From: Actibacterium sp. 188UL27-1
GTDB lineage: Bacteria > Pseudomonadota > Alphaproteobacteria > Rhodobacterales > Rhodobacteraceae
Assembly: GCF_016901225.1 (NCBI RefSeq)
Contig: NZ_JAFEUL010000015.1
Span: 50,564 to 114,563, forward strand
Reading direction: 5' to 3'
DNA: 64,000 nt
In this document: positions 1 through 8,787 of the stretch, piece by piece
How positions within the stretch are numbered: position 1 is the first letter of the stretch
Layout of the letters: every line of letters begins with the position of its first letter
Program-made: the position numbers and the translations under genes
The notes under the pieces: model-generated
Database searches by the model: none
What the model was told of the DNA's origin: nothing
Seen by the model: the letters and a program-made list of their open reading frames with translations, nothing else

Positions 1-1
1 C

Positions 2-589
2 AATTGGCGGACCGAGCATCCCGCCAATGGCACGATGGGGGATCTGGCCCCCCATATGATCAACGCGGCCCATGCCCTGATCGGGCCGATTGCCCGGCTG
101 AATGCAGTGGTGGAAACCGTGCATGCAGAACGCGACGGCGTGGCCGTGACCAATGACGACCAGGCCCAGATGATGGTACGGTTCCAGAATGGCGCCCAGG
201 GCCACATGTTTTTCAGCCGGATCGCGATGGGTCGCAAGATGGGCTATGCCTATGAGATCCACGGGACCAAAGGCGCCATTCGGTTCGATCAGGAGGATCA
301 GAATGCGATCTGGCTTTATACCAGTGATGGACCGGAGGCTGAACTGGGCTTTCGCAAGATCCTGACCGGGCCTGCCCATCCGAATTATGAACCCTTTTGC
401 CAGGGGCCGGGCCACGGCACCGGCTACCAGGACCAGATCATCATCGAGGCGCGGGATTTCCTGCAAGCCATCCATGATGGCAAGCCGGCTTGGCCGACCT
501 TTGAGGAAGGGCTGAACGTGAACCGGGTTGTGGCGGCGGCCCATGCCTCCAACACAAATGGCCGCTGGGTCGATGTGGTTAATTTTTGA
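2..589 (+). CDS. Gfo/Idh/MocA family oxidoreductase, C-terminal part (5' end outside window)
   Basis: The reading frame is open from the first bases of the window, so the gene begins upstream and only about 195 C-terminal residues are present. The segment matches the C-terminal alpha/beta domain of NAD(P)-dependent Gfo/Idh/MocA dehydrogenases: MGDLAPHMINAAHALIGPI resembles the helix that carries the substrate-side His, followed by a beta-sheet region (MMVRFQNGAQGHMFFSR, YEIHGTKGAIRFDQ). The Rossmann domain is missing because of the window edge. It is followed 39 bp later by an IolE-like isomerase and then a second Gfo/Idh/MocA gene, which suggests one catabolic operon for an inositol-like or oxidised sugar. 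Substrate is unknown. Confidence 0.85.
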   Translation, partial: NWRTEHPANGTMGDLAPHMINAAHALIGPIARLNAVVETVHAERDGVAVTNDDQAQMMVRFQNGAQGHMFFSRIAMGRKMGYAYEIHGTKGAIRFDQEDQNAIWLYTSDGPEAELGFRKILTGPAHPNYEPFCQGPGHGTGYQDQIIIEARDFLQAIHDGKPAWPTFEEGLNVNRVVAAAHASNTNGRWVDVVNF

Positions 590-628
590 AGGATCCGCCC
601 CACGGCGCGCAACATAAAGGCAACTGAA

Positions 629-1516
629 ATGATCAAGATCGGCAATGCGCCCTGTTCGTGGGGCGTGGAATTCGCGGATGATCCGCGCAATCCGGGCTGG
701 CGCAAGGTCCTGAAAGAAAACGCCGAGGCGGGCTATACCGGAATCGAATTAGGGCCGGTGGGGTTCATGCCAGAGGATCCGGAGCAGTTGGCTGATGCGC
801 TGGAGGAGTTCGGGCAGGAATTGATTGGCGGTGTGGTGTTTCGCCCGTTCCACGATCCGGACCAGTGGGAGGATGTGCTGGACGGCGCCGTGCGGACCTG
901 TACTGCGTTGAAAGCCCACGGGGCGCAGCATTTGGTATTGATCGATTCGATCTCGCCTCGCCGTGCGCCGACGGCAGGCCGCGCGGCGGAAGCCGATCAG
1001 ATGGATAACGCGGAATGGGAGGCATTTCGTGGCCGGATCGAGACCATTGCCCGCATGGGGGCCGAGACTTATGGCCTGACCGTTGGCATCCACGCCCATG
1101 CGGCGGGGTTCATCGACTTTGAACCGGAACTGGAGCGGCTGCTGGATGAGATCGACGAGAGCGTGCTGAAGATCTGCTTTGACACGGGCCATCATTCCTA
1201 TGCCGGATTCGACCCCGTGGCCTTCATGCAGCGCCATATCGGACGGATCAGCTACATGCATTTCAAGGATATCGATCCGAAGGTGAAAGCCGATGTCATC
1301 GCCAAGCGCACCGGGTTCTATGATGCTTGCGGGCAGGGGATCTTTTGCAACCTGGGCGATGGCGATGTGGATTTTCGCGCGGTGCGGCAGATCCTGCTGG
1401 ATCATGGGTTCAACGGCTGGTGCACGGTGGAGCAGGATTGCGATCCGGCGGGCGATACCTCTCCGGTCGATGATGCCAAGCTGAACCGCAGCTATCTGCA
1501 ATCCATAGGGTTTTGA
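629..1516 (+). CDS. Sugar phosphate isomerase/epimerase family TIM barrel (IolE-like)
   Basis: A 295-residue protein of the xylose-isomerase-like TIM-barrel family (AP endonuclease 2 fold). It opens with IKIGNAPCSWGVEFADDP, very like the N-terminus of inosose dehydratase IolE. Candidate metal ligands follow in family order: VGIHAHAAGFI (His), KICFDTGHHSYAG (Asp, His), SYMHFKDID (His, Asp) and TVEQDC (Glu) near the C-terminus. The length is normal. It lies between two Gfo/Idh/MocA dehydrogenases, an arrangement usual for inositol or rare-sugar oxidation clusters. I infer dehydration or epimerisation of a keto-sugar made by a neighbouring dehydrogenase. It could be a real IolE or another epimerase of the same fold. 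Confidence 0.88.
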   Translation: MIKIGNAPCSWGVEFADDPRNPGWRKVLKENAEAGYTGIELGPVGFMPEDPEQLADALEEFGQELIGGVVFRPFHDPDQWEDVLDGAVRTCTALKAHGAQHLVLIDSISPRRAPTAGRAAEADQMDNAEWEAFRGRIETIARMGAETYGLTVGIHAHAAGFIDFEPELERLLDEIDESVLKICFDTGHHSYAGFDPVAFMQRHIGRISYMHFKDIDPKVKADVIAKRTGFYDACGQGIFCNLGDGDVDFRAVRQILLDHGFNGWCTVEQDCDPAGDTSPVDDAKLNRSYLQSIGF

Positions 1517-1526
1517 GGAGGCCGCC

Positions 1527-2684
1527 ATGGCACGTTTGAATTGGGGCATGATCGGCGGCGGTGAGGGGTCTCAGATCGGGCCGGCACATCGTCTTGGGGC
1601 GGGACTGGACGGGGAATTTGTGCTGGCGGCTGGTGCATTGGACCACAACCCCGAGGCCGGGCGGGCCTATGCACAAAGCCTCGGTGTAGCGGCAGACAGG
1701 GCCTATGGCGACTGGCGGGAGATGCTGGCGGGGGAGGCCGCCCGCGACGACCGGGTCGACCTTGTGACGGTGGCCACGCCCAATGCGACCCATTTCGAGA
1801 TCACCAAAAGCTTCCTTGAGGGCGGCTTCCACGTCCTGTGCGAAAAGCCCATGACCATGACGGTGGAGGAGGGCGAGGAGATCGTGAAGATCACCCGCGC
1901 GACGGGCCGCATTTGTGCGGTGAACTACGGCTATACGGGCTATTCCCTGGTGCGCCACATGCGAGCCATGGTAGCCCGCGGCGATCTGGGGGCGGTGCGC
2001 GTCGTCGTGGCCGAGTTCAGCCATGGCCACCACGCCGATGCCGCTCAGGCCGATAACCCCCGCATCCGCTGGCGGTATGATCCCGGGCAGATGGGGGCCT
2101 CGGCCCAGTTCGCCGATTGCGGGATCCACGCGCTCCATATGGCCAGCTTCGTGACGGGTCAGGAGGTTGAGACGCTATCGGCCGATTTTGTCTCCACCAT
2201 TCCCAGTCGCGAACTGGAAGACGATGCCATGGTCAATTTCCGCATGACCGGGGGGGCGGTCGGGCGGCTTTGGACCAGTGCCGTCGCCGTTGGCCGGATG
2301 CACGGTCTGACGCTTCAGGTTTTCGGCGAAAAGGGTGGGTTGCGCTGGGCGCAGGAGCACCCAAGCCAACTCTACTGGACCGCGACAAACGGTCGTGTCC
2401 AGGTGATCGAACGGGGCGAGGCCGATCTGTCACCCGAGGCCGACCGTGCCACCCGCGTCACCATTGGCCATGCGGAAGGCATGCCGCTGGCCTTTGCCAA
2501 TATCTATTCCGACTTGGCGGAAGCCATTCGTGCGGCCAAGGACGGTCGCGACATGGATCCAGCCGCTAACCTTTATCCCCGGTCGGAAGACGGCCTGCGC
2601 TCCATGGCCGCGGTCCACCAGGCCGTCGCTTCCGCCAAATCCGGTGGTGCCTGGGTGAATGCAGTGCCACCGTTTCTGCGATAG
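1527..2684 (+). CDS. Gfo/Idh/MocA family NAD(P)-dependent dehydrogenase
   Basis: A complete 385-residue dehydrogenase. The N-terminal Rossmann segment reads WGMIGGGEGSQIGPAHR. The family signature for the nicotinamide site is FHVLCEKPMTMTVEEG (the EKP motif) at about residues 108-123. The C-terminal domain has DCGIHALHMASF, where the GIHALH motif carries the usual catalytic His. It starts 10 bp after the IolE-like gene, with GAGGAGG just upstream of the ATG, so the two are almost certainly co-transcribed. This is a second paralogue in the operon, so each dehydrogenase may act at a different step. A long perfect hairpin follows the stop codon. Confidence 0.9.
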   Translation: MARLNWGMIGGGEGSQIGPAHRLGAGLDGEFVLAAGALDHNPEAGRAYAQSLGVAADRAYGDWREMLAGEAARDDRVDLVTVATPNATHFEITKSFLEGGFHVLCEKPMTMTVEEGEEIVKITRATGRICAVNYGYTGYSLVRHMRAMVARGDLGAVRVVVAEFSHGHHADAAQADNPRIRWRYDPGQMGASAQFADCGIHALHMASFVTGQEVETLSADFVSTIPSRELEDDAMVNFRMTGGAVGRLWTSAVAVGRMHGLTLQVFGEKGGLRWAQEHPSQLYWTATNGRVQVIERGEADLSPEADRATRVTIGHAEGMPLAFANIYSDLAEAIRAAKDGRDMDPAANLYPRSEDGLRSMAAVHQAVASAKSGGAWVNAVPPFLR

Positions 2685-2696
2685 GCGCTCTACCCC

Positions 2697-2795
2697 CATC
2701 ATGTGTCCAGAAATATCCCCGCCGGAGGCGTAAAATTTTTCTGTCGCACCATTAGATTTCATGCCTCCGGCGGGGATATTTCTGGACACATGATG
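2697..2795. repeat. Perfect 33-bp inverted repeat, probable transcription terminator or mobile hairpin
   Basis: Arms at 2697-2729 and 2763-2795 are exact reverse complements over 33 bases, separated by a 33-base loop containing a T run. The arm core contains GAAATATCCCCGCCGGAGG. It begins 12 bp after the dehydrogenase stop and ends before the SOS box of imuA, so it can serve as a terminator between the two operons. The same arm sequence, with about five mismatches, recurs at 9710-9742, so it is also a dispersed repeat. Confidence 0.85.
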
Positions 2796-2843
2796 CGAAA
2801 ATCAGATTTCAGGCGGATTTGACCGAATCTGTTTGTAGCGCTA

Positions 2844-2858
2844 GAACATATGCGGAAC
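2844..2858 (+). promoter_or_regulatory. LexA (SOS) box upstream of imuA
   Basis: GAACATATGCGGAAC is an exact match to the alphaproteobacterial LexA operator GAAC-N7-GAAC. It ends 34 bp upstream of the imuA start. The cassette it precedes is a known SOS-regulon target in this class, so LexA repression is expected. Confidence 0.88.
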
Positions 2859-2892
2859 ATTCCATAGGGTTCTCGTGTAGTGTGTAGCGCCG

Positions 2893-3573
2893 ATGTCGAC
2901 AGTCGAACGATTAATCAGCTGGGCCAAGAAGCCCCAAATGAGGGCGGGCGCGTCCCAGGCGACATTGTCAGAGATCTTTCCAGAAACGGCTACGGATCCC
3001 GCGGCAATTGGGTTTGTCATATCGCGCCTGGGGCAAGGCAGTGGTCCTATCCTGTGGGTGCAGGACAGGCTGTCGCTGAAAGAGGCGGGACGTCCCTATA
3101 TGGCAGGTCTGGGCACGGATCGGCCGGTGATCCGCGTCGATGCCACCCGGCCTGTCGATGTATTGGTCGCCATGGAGGACGGGTTGCGCTGCAAAGGACT
3201 GTCCGCTGTCATTGGCGAGGTCTGGGGCGATCCGCCTGCGCTGAGCTTTACCGCTACCAAGCGTTTGGTCTTGCGGGCCGAGGCAGGTGCTGTGCCGTGC
3301 TGGCTGGTTCGCCGCGCAGCCAGCCCCGATCTGAGTGCGGCGCGCGACCGCTGGCGGGTGGGGGCACTGCCTTCGGCCCCGCATTTGGACGATGCCCAGG
3401 CGCCCGGCGATCCGCGCTGGCGGGTGGAACTGTTCCGGTCGCGTCAAGCGCGCCCGGGTGTATGGGAGGCCACCTATGACCGGGGGGCGGATCGTCTCCG
3501 TCTGTCTGCCCCATTTCGCGATGGAACGGTGGCAGAGGGCGATGGAGCGGTCGGGCAATCCGGCCCCCGATGA
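2893..3573 (+). CDS. imuA: ImuA-like protein of the translesion mutasome
   Basis: A 226-residue protein with a RecA/SulA-like fold as found in ImuA: a beta strand GFVISRLGQGSGPILWVQD, then IRVDATRPVDVLVAMEDGL and SAVIGEVWGDPPALSFTATKRLVLRAE. Family members lie directly upstream of imuB and dnaE2 and are needed for damage-induced mutagenesis. Here the order imuA-imuB-dnaE2 is kept and an SOS box lies 34 bp upstream. The 3' end overlaps imuB by 98 bp in another frame, implying translational coupling. No clear Walker A is seen, as expected for ImuA rather than RecA. Confidence 0.9.
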   Translation: MSTVERLISWAKKPQMRAGASQATLSEIFPETATDPAAIGFVISRLGQGSGPILWVQDRLSLKEAGRPYMAGLGTDRPVIRVDATRPVDVLVAMEDGLRCKGLSAVIGEVWGDPPALSFTATKRLVLRAEAGAVPCWLVRRAASPDLSAARDRWRVGALPSAPHLDDAQAPGDPRWRVELFRSRQARPGVWEATYDRGADRLRLSAPFRDGTVAEGDGAVGQSGPR

Positions 3574-5194
3574 TGTTGCCGCCGTCCTGGCGACCGATGG
3601 CCCCCATGGCCCGGTGATCCACGCCACCAATCGCGCCGCCCGCCTGGCTGGTGTGACCGAGGGCGCGCGGGTGGTGGATGTCAAACCGCTTTGCCCCGAT
3701 TTGCGGGTCGAATACGCCGATATCGCTGGTGATCGTGCGGCTTTGGACCAGTTGGTTCTATGGATGCGGCGCTGGTGCCCCTGGACCGTGGCCGATGGTG
3801 CGAATGGCGTGATTTTGGACGTGACTGGCGCGGCACATCTGTTTGGTGGTGAGGCTGCACTTGTGGTGGATATCGAAGCGCAACTGTCGCTTTTGGGCTT
3901 GACCGCGCAACTGGCTATAGCTCCTACTTGGGGTGCGGCCTGGGGTCTGGCGCGGTTTGGCTCTGTGCGCGCAATCTGCGGCAAAGGAGAGGTGGCGCAA
4001 GCCATGGCCCCTTTGCCTGTATCGGCCCTGCGTCTGGACGATGACACGCTCCTGCTTCTTCGCCGTTTGGGGCTGAAGACCATAGGTTCCCTCGCGAAGA
4101 TCCCCCGTCTGTCGCTCACGCGGCGGTTTTCACGTGTGGCCTTGCCGTCAAATCCGCTGATGCGGCTGGATCAGGCCATGGGCAAGCTGGCAGAGCCGGT
4201 TTCCAGTGTCGCAGCGCTGCCGCCGTTTCGCGCCATCGCCCGCCTGGCCGAGCCGATCCAGGACCCCACCCCCTACCTGCCGGGTCTGTGCGAGGATCTG
4301 TGCGAGCAGTTGTCCGCCAAGGGCATGGGCTGCCGCCGCCTGGGTCTGACGGTCTATCGCAGCGATGGGGAGGTCAGCGTGGTCGAGGTCGCGACCTCCA
4401 GCCCCAGCCGCGATGCGGGCCACCTGCACCGGCTTTTTGATGACAAGCTGGAACAGATCAATCCGGGCTTTGGCTTTGACCTGATCACATTGCAGGCCGG
4501 TGGTGTGGAGCCCGTGGCCGAGCTCCAGGCGGGGCTTGAGGGCGATGCCAACGAAGATTTGCATCTTAGCCAGTTGGTCGACCGGCTTACGGCGCGTTTC
4601 GGTGCGCGCTCCGTCACCCAGCCCGTCCTGCGCGACAGCCATATGCCCGAACGTGCCGAGGATTGGGCGCAGGCATTGCACCGGAACAGAGACATGCAAC
4701 AGGTGACAATGCGGAAGCAGGCCAAGCCTTTGGCAAAGATAGCCTCTGTGGGTGCCCAAAATGAGCAGGCAGCGGTCCTGCACTTTCCCCAGGCGCAAGA
4801 TGGCTCTCCGCCACAGGTCTCTGGCTTGACTACCGCATCGATGCCGCCGGCAAGGGCGGATGTTTCGACGGTGCCACCTGGCAGCGCAGTTCCGGTGAAG
4901 GAACGCCCCATTCGCCTGTTGGACCGGCCCGAGGAGATCCGGGTGCTTTATGCCGTGCCCGAAGGGCCGCCTGTACAGTTCACCTGGCGGCGCCAGACCC
5001 ATAAGATGACGCGTTACCAGGGGCCGGAACGGATCGCGCCGGAATGGTGGCAGGATGCGCCCGGCACGCGTTTGCGCGATTACTACAAGATCGAGGATCA
5101 GGCCGGGCGTCGCCTGTGGCTTTACCGCGAGGGGCTCCATGAGGATGGGCGCGGGGGGGATCCGCGCTGGTTCGTCCATGGGATGTTCGCATGA
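3476..5194 (+). CDS. imuB: ImuB, catalytically inactive Y-family polymerase-like protein
   Basis: I chose the ATG at 3476 because GGGAGG lies about 6 bp upstream and the protein then begins MTGGRIVSVCLPHFAMERW, the normal ImuB N-terminus; the frame is open further upstream to 3335 but that part overlaps imuA. The 572-residue protein has the Y-family palm/fingers/thumb order (RRLGLKTIGSLAKIPRLSL is the helix-hairpin-helix region) but lacks the acidic catalytic residues of active Y-family polymerases at the N-terminus. ImuB links ImuA and DnaE2 to the beta clamp during lesion bypass. The C-terminal ~150 residues form the extended tail typical of the family. Confidence 0.92.
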   Translation: MTGGRIVSVCLPHFAMERWQRAMERSGNPAPDDVAAVLATDGPHGPVIHATNRAARLAGVTEGARVVDVKPLCPDLRVEYADIAGDRAALDQLVLWMRRWCPWTVADGANGVILDVTGAAHLFGGEAALVVDIEAQLSLLGLTAQLAIAPTWGAAWGLARFGSVRAICGKGEVAQAMAPLPVSALRLDDDTLLLLRRLGLKTIGSLAKIPRLSLTRRFSRVALPSNPLMRLDQAMGKLAEPVSSVAALPPFRAIARLAEPIQDPTPYLPGLCEDLCEQLSAKGMGCRRLGLTVYRSDGEVSVVEVATSSPSRDAGHLHRLFDDKLEQINPGFGFDLITLQAGGVEPVAELQAGLEGDANEDLHLSQLVDRLTARFGARSVTQPVLRDSHMPERAEDWAQALHRNRDMQQVTMRKQAKPLAKIASVGAQNEQAAVLHFPQAQDGSPPQVSGLTTASMPPARADVSTVPPGSAVPVKERPIRLLDRPEEIRVLYAVPEGPPVQFTWRRQTHKMTRYQGPERIAPEWWQDAPGTRLRDYYKIEDQAGRRLWLYREGLHEDGRGGDPRWFVHGMFA

Positions 5195-5237
5195 TGGATC
5201 GGCTGGTGACGCGGGTTGAGGGTTTGGGAGCCTCTCA

Positions 5238-5260
5238 GGTCGAAAAAAGGTTTTTCGACC
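5238..5260. terminator. Hairpin with A/T-rich arms between imuB and dnaE2
   Basis: GGTCGAAAAA (5238-5247) and TTTTTCGACC (5251-5260) are perfect 10-bp arms with a 3-base AGG loop. It sits in the 141-bp gap between imuB and dnaE2, immediately before a dispersed repeat. It resembles a weak intrinsic terminator or attenuator inside the cassette, but there is no extra U tract after the hairpin, so function is uncertain. Confidence 0.55.
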
Positions 5261-5290
5261 GAGGCGGGAGTATTTTTACCAATAAGAAAG
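5261..5290 (+). repeat. Dispersed intergenic repeat (GGGAGTATTTTTACCAATAAGAAAG type), copy 1
   Basis: The 30 bases ending in TATTTTTACCAATAAGAAAG closely match 11811-11840 (TATTTTTAACAATAAGAAAG), preceded in both by a GGCGGGAG/CCGGAGG box. The same CCGGCGGGGATATTT box is part of the hairpin repeats at 2697-2795 and 9710-9757. It belongs to a family of short intergenic elements. Confidence 0.7.
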
Positions 5291-5335
5291 GGCGAGTGCG
5301 CCCGAGTGGATGGTACGCGCGCATGGAGGCGGCCC

Positions 5336-8300
5336 ATGCCCGATAGCGGCCCCTCGCATCCGCGCCGGACACTGACCGGGGAGGAGGGGTTTCGGCCCAA
5401 CCCCAAGGCTCCGTTTGTGGAGCTTGGGGTCACGTCGTGCTTTTCGTTTCTGCGCGGGGCGTCCGATGCGGTGGATCTGTCGGCCATGGCCTGGGCGCAG
5501 GGCTATGACGCGTTGGGCATTGCCGATCTGAACACCATGGCCGGGGTCGTGCGGCTCCATACCGAGGGCAAGAAGGCCTGTTTGAGGCCTGTCATCGGCT
5601 GCCGATTACAGTTGGTCTCGGGCGAGGCGTTTCTGGCCTATCCGCGCGACCGGGCGGCCTATGGGCGGCTCTGCCGGTTGCTGTCCAAGGGCAAGATGGC
5701 CGATGTGAACGGTGACTGGCAGGCCAAGGGGGCATGCGACATCACCCTTGCTGATCTGGCCACCCATGGGGAGGATGTGCAGCTTATCGCCATGCCGGGT
5801 GAAGATCTGGGGACCTTTGCGGCCGTTCTGCCGCGGCTGGTGCGGGCCTTGCCGACCTTGCGCCATATTGCGGCAAGTTATCTGTATCGCGGCGATGACC
5901 GGGCGCGGATCAACCGCTTGGACCGGCTGGCGCGGGGGCACGGCCTGTCGATCCTGGCCACGAATGACGTGCATTATCACGCGCCTGAGCGGCGACCCTT
6001 GCAGGATATCATGACCTGCATTCTGAACAAGACGACGATCGCCCGCGCCGGATTTCTGTTGAATGCCAATGGTGAGCGGCACCTGAAATCACCGCCCGAG
6101 ATGCAGCGCTTGTTTGCGGACTGGCCCCATGCGATCAGCGCCACGCGGGAGGTGGCCGATGCTTGCCATTTCGACCTGACCGAACTGTCCTATGAATACC
6201 CGAAAGAGACAGTGCCGGAGGGCCGCACGCCTCAGGAATATTTGACGGAGCTGACCTGGGAAGGGGCGGCGGAGCGCTATCCGGACGGTGTGCCGCAAGA
6301 GACTGCACAGACCCTGGAGAAAGAGCTTGCGATGATCGCCAAGCTGGACATCGCCCAGTATTTTCTGACGATCCGTGATGTCATCGACTTTGCCCGCAAC
6401 CAGGTGACGCCGCCGATCCTGTGCCAGGGGCGCGGCTCTGCCGCCAATTCCGCGGTCTGTTACATGCTGGGGATCACGGCGGTGGATCCCGCCAAGCATG
6501 ATCTGCTGTTCGAGCGCTTCATCTCCGAGGAACGCAAGGAGCCCCCCGATATCGATGTCGATTTCGAACATGAGCGGCGCGAAGAGGTCATCCAGCACAT
6601 CTATGACAAATACGGGCGGGACCGGGCGGGTCTCTGTGCCACCGTGATCCACTATCGCCCGCGCTCGGCCATTCGCGAAGTGGGCAAGGCGATGGGCCTG
6701 AGCGAGGATATCACCGGAGCGCTGGCCAAGACCGTCTGGGGCAGTTGGGGCACCGAGATGGGAGAGGCCGAGGCGCACGAGGCCGGCATCGACCTGAGCG
6801 ATCCGCTGATCAACCGCACCATGAAGCTGGCCCAACAGATGATCGGCATGCCGCGCCACCTGAGCCAGCATGTGGGCGGTTTCATCCTGACCGAAACGCC
6901 CTTGATCGAGACTGTGCCCGTGGGCAATGGCGCCATGCCCGACCGCAGTTTCATCGAATGGGACAAGGACGACATTGATGAGCTGCGCATGCTGAAGGTC
7001 GATGTGCTGGCTTTGGGGATGCTGACCTGTATCCGCAAGGCCTTTGACCTGATTGCTGCCCATTATGACATGTGGTTCGACCTGGCCTCTGTCCCGAAGG
7101 AGGATCCGGCGGTTTACGACATGCTGTGCAAAGGCGACAGTATCGGCGTGTTTCAGGTCGAAAGTCGGGCGCAGATGAACATGCTGCCGCGCCTGAAGCC
7201 GCGAAAGTTCTATGACCTGGTGATCGAGGTCGCGATTGTCCGGCCGGGGCCGATCCAGGGAGATATGGTTCATCCCTTCCTGCGGCGGCGTAATGGTATT
7301 GAGGATGTGGAATTTCCCGCGCCTGGGCCGGAGCATGAGCAGGATGAGCTCAAAAAGATCCTGGGCCGCACCATGGGTGTGCCGATTTTCCAGGAACAGG
7401 CCATGAAGATTGCCATTGATGCGGCCAAGTTCAGCTCGGCGGAAGCAAATGAGCTACGCAAGGCGATGGCGACCTTTCGGTCGCGTGGGACAATTGGCGC
7501 GCTCCAGGAGAAGATGGTCGGACGCATGATCGAGCGCGGTTATGAGGAGGACTTTGCCCGCCGCTGTTTCGACCAGATAAAGGGGTTTGGGGATTACGGT
7601 TTCCCGGAAAGCCACGCGGCGAGTTTCGCGTTGCTGGTCTATATCTCAAGCTGGATCAAATGCCATTATCCGGATGTGTTCTGTGCCGCGTTGCTGAATT
7701 CGCAGCCCATGGGGTTTTATGCGCCGGCCCAGATCGTGCGGGATGCGCGGGAACACGGGGTGACTGTGCTGCCACCGGACGTGAATTATTCCGATTGGGA
7801 CAATACGTTAGAGCCCCTGGCCGCTGAGGGTTTTGCGGTGCGGCTGGGCCTGCGGCAGGTCGATGGGGTGGCCCAGGGCGTGGCGGTGCGGATGATGGCG
7901 GCGCGCGATGTGCCTTTCGCCGATCTGGAAGATCTCAAGCGCCGGGCGCGTGTGGATGTGGGCAGTTTACGCAAACTGGCTGCCGCAGATGCGTTTCGAT
8001 CCATGGGGTTGGACCGGCGGCAAGCACTGTGGGATACCCGCGCCTTGAAAGATGCGCCGGATCTGCCCTTGTTTCGAGACAAGGATGAAGGTGCTGAAAT
8101 GCCGGTGGCCCTGCCCGCCATGCCGCGTTGCGAACATGTGGTCGCGGATTATCAGACCCTGCGCCTGTCTTTGAAGGCGCATCCCATGTCATTCTTGCGG
8201 GGCAGCATGTCGCGGCAGGGATATGTGAGTGCGGCGGATTTGTGGAGCACCCGTCATGGGCAAAGACTGCGGCTGGCCGGGATCGTATTGATCCGCCAGC

Positions 8301-8638
8301 GGCCTGGTAGCGCCAAGGGGGTGTGTTTCATCACGCTTGAGGATGAAACGGGTGTGGCCAATCTGGTGGTTTGGCCCAAGGTTATGGCGCAGTTTCGCAA
8401 ACCGATCATGACAGCGCGGCTGATGGATGTGCGGGGCCGGATCCAGCGTGATGCCAACATCATCCATGTCGTCGTCGATCATTTGGGGGATCGGACGGAT
8501 GCGCTGGATGGGTTGTCGAACGATCCGCTGGATGTGCAGATCGCCCGTGCCGACCATGTGGCGCGGCCCTTGCCGACAGGTTTGCATCGTCATCCACGCA
8601 ACGTGCGTGTCATTCCCAAATCTCGTGATTTCCATTGA
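5336..8638 (+). CDS. dnaE2: Error-prone DNA polymerase DnaE2 (ImuC)
   Basis: I chose the ATG at 5336: GGAGG lies 6 bp upstream, and the residues encoded before it read through a repeat and hairpin. The 1100-residue product is a C-family polymerase. PHP domain: FVELGVTSCFSFLRGAS, then GIADLNTMAGVVR. Active site: LCQGRGSAANSAVCYMLGI and the catalytic aspartates in PPDIDVDFEHERR (about residue 403), then VSQHVGGF-type sequence LSQHVGGFILTE. Near the C-terminus an OB fold (LAGIVLIRQRPGSAKGVCFI) is present. DnaE2 makes the actual lesion bypass with ImuA/ImuB. It lies downstream of imuB with a 141-bp gap, and ends with the short tail usual for DnaE2 rather than replicative DnaE1. Confidence 0.96.
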   Translation: MPDSGPSHPRRTLTGEEGFRPNPKAPFVELGVTSCFSFLRGASDAVDLSAMAWAQGYDALGIADLNTMAGVVRLHTEGKKACLRPVIGCRLQLVSGEAFLAYPRDRAAYGRLCRLLSKGKMADVNGDWQAKGACDITLADLATHGEDVQLIAMPGEDLGTFAAVLPRLVRALPTLRHIAASYLYRGDDRARINRLDRLARGHGLSILATNDVHYHAPERRPLQDIMTCILNKTTIARAGFLLNANGERHLKSPPEMQRLFADWPHAISATREVADACHFDLTELSYEYPKETVPEGRTPQEYLTELTWEGAAERYPDGVPQETAQTLEKELAMIAKLDIAQYFLTIRDVIDFARNQVTPPILCQGRGSAANSAVCYMLGITAVDPAKHDLLFERFISEERKEPPDIDVDFEHERREEVIQHIYDKYGRDRAGLCATVIHYRPRSAIREVGKAMGLSEDITGALAKTVWGSWGTEMGEAEAHEAGIDLSDPLINRTMKLAQQMIGMPRHLSQHVGGFILTETPLIETVPVGNGAMPDRSFIEWDKDDIDELRMLKVDVLALGMLTCIRKAFDLIAAHYDMWFDLASVPKEDPAVYDMLCKGDSIGVFQVESRAQMNMLPRLKPRKFYDLVIEVAIVRPGPIQGDMVHPFLRRRNGIEDVEFPAPGPEHEQDELKKILGRTMGVPIFQEQAMKIAIDAAKFSSAEANELRKAMATFRSRGTIGALQEKMVGRMIERGYEEDFARRCFDQIKGFGDYGFPESHAASFALLVYISSWIKCHYPDVFCAALLNSQPMGFYAPAQIVRDAREHGVTVLPPDVNYSDWDNTLEPLAAEGFAVRLGLRQVDGVAQGVAVRMMAARDVPFADLEDLKRRARVDVGSLRKLAAADAFRSMGLDRRQALWDTRALKDAPDLPLFRDKDEGAEMPVALPAMPRCEHVVADYQTLRLSLKAHPMSFLRGSMSRQGYVSAADLWSTRHGQRLRLAGIVLIRQRPGSAKGVCFITLEDETGVANLVVWPKVMAQFRKPIMTARLMDVRGRIQRDANIIHVVVDHLGDRTDALDGLSNDPLDVQIARADHVARPLPTGLHRHPRNVRVIPKSRDFH

Positions 8639-8662
8639 CCTTTGTCATCCCCCTCCCTTGAT

Positions 8663-8684
8663 CCCTCCCCCAATTGGGGGAGGG
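8663..8684. terminator. 22-bp palindrome after dnaE2
   Basis: CCCTCCCCC-AATT-GGGGGAGGG is a perfect stem with an AATT loop, 24 bp after the dnaE2 stop. It is probably the terminator of the mutasome operon, though no T tract follows. Confidence 0.6.
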
Positions 8685-8787
8685 AGACGCCTGTTGCAGG
8701 GCCTGCGCGAAAGTTGACCGGCATGGGTGAACCGGATCAGCGCTGCGGGCCACCTTATGACAGGAGCAACAACAAAAAGGGTGCGGG

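Noticed and set aside
749..1549. Long antisense open frame (266 codons) over the IolE-like gene
   Set aside because: It is the shadow of a GC-rich coding gene; the sense frame has clear family motifs and the antisense product shows none.
2968..4119. 383-codon antisense frame over imuA and imuB
   Set aside because: Arg/Ser/Pro-rich composition without motifs; both sense genes are well recognised.
6089..7336. 415-codon antisense frame inside dnaE2
   Set aside because: Mirror of highly conserved polymerase codons with no recognisable domain.
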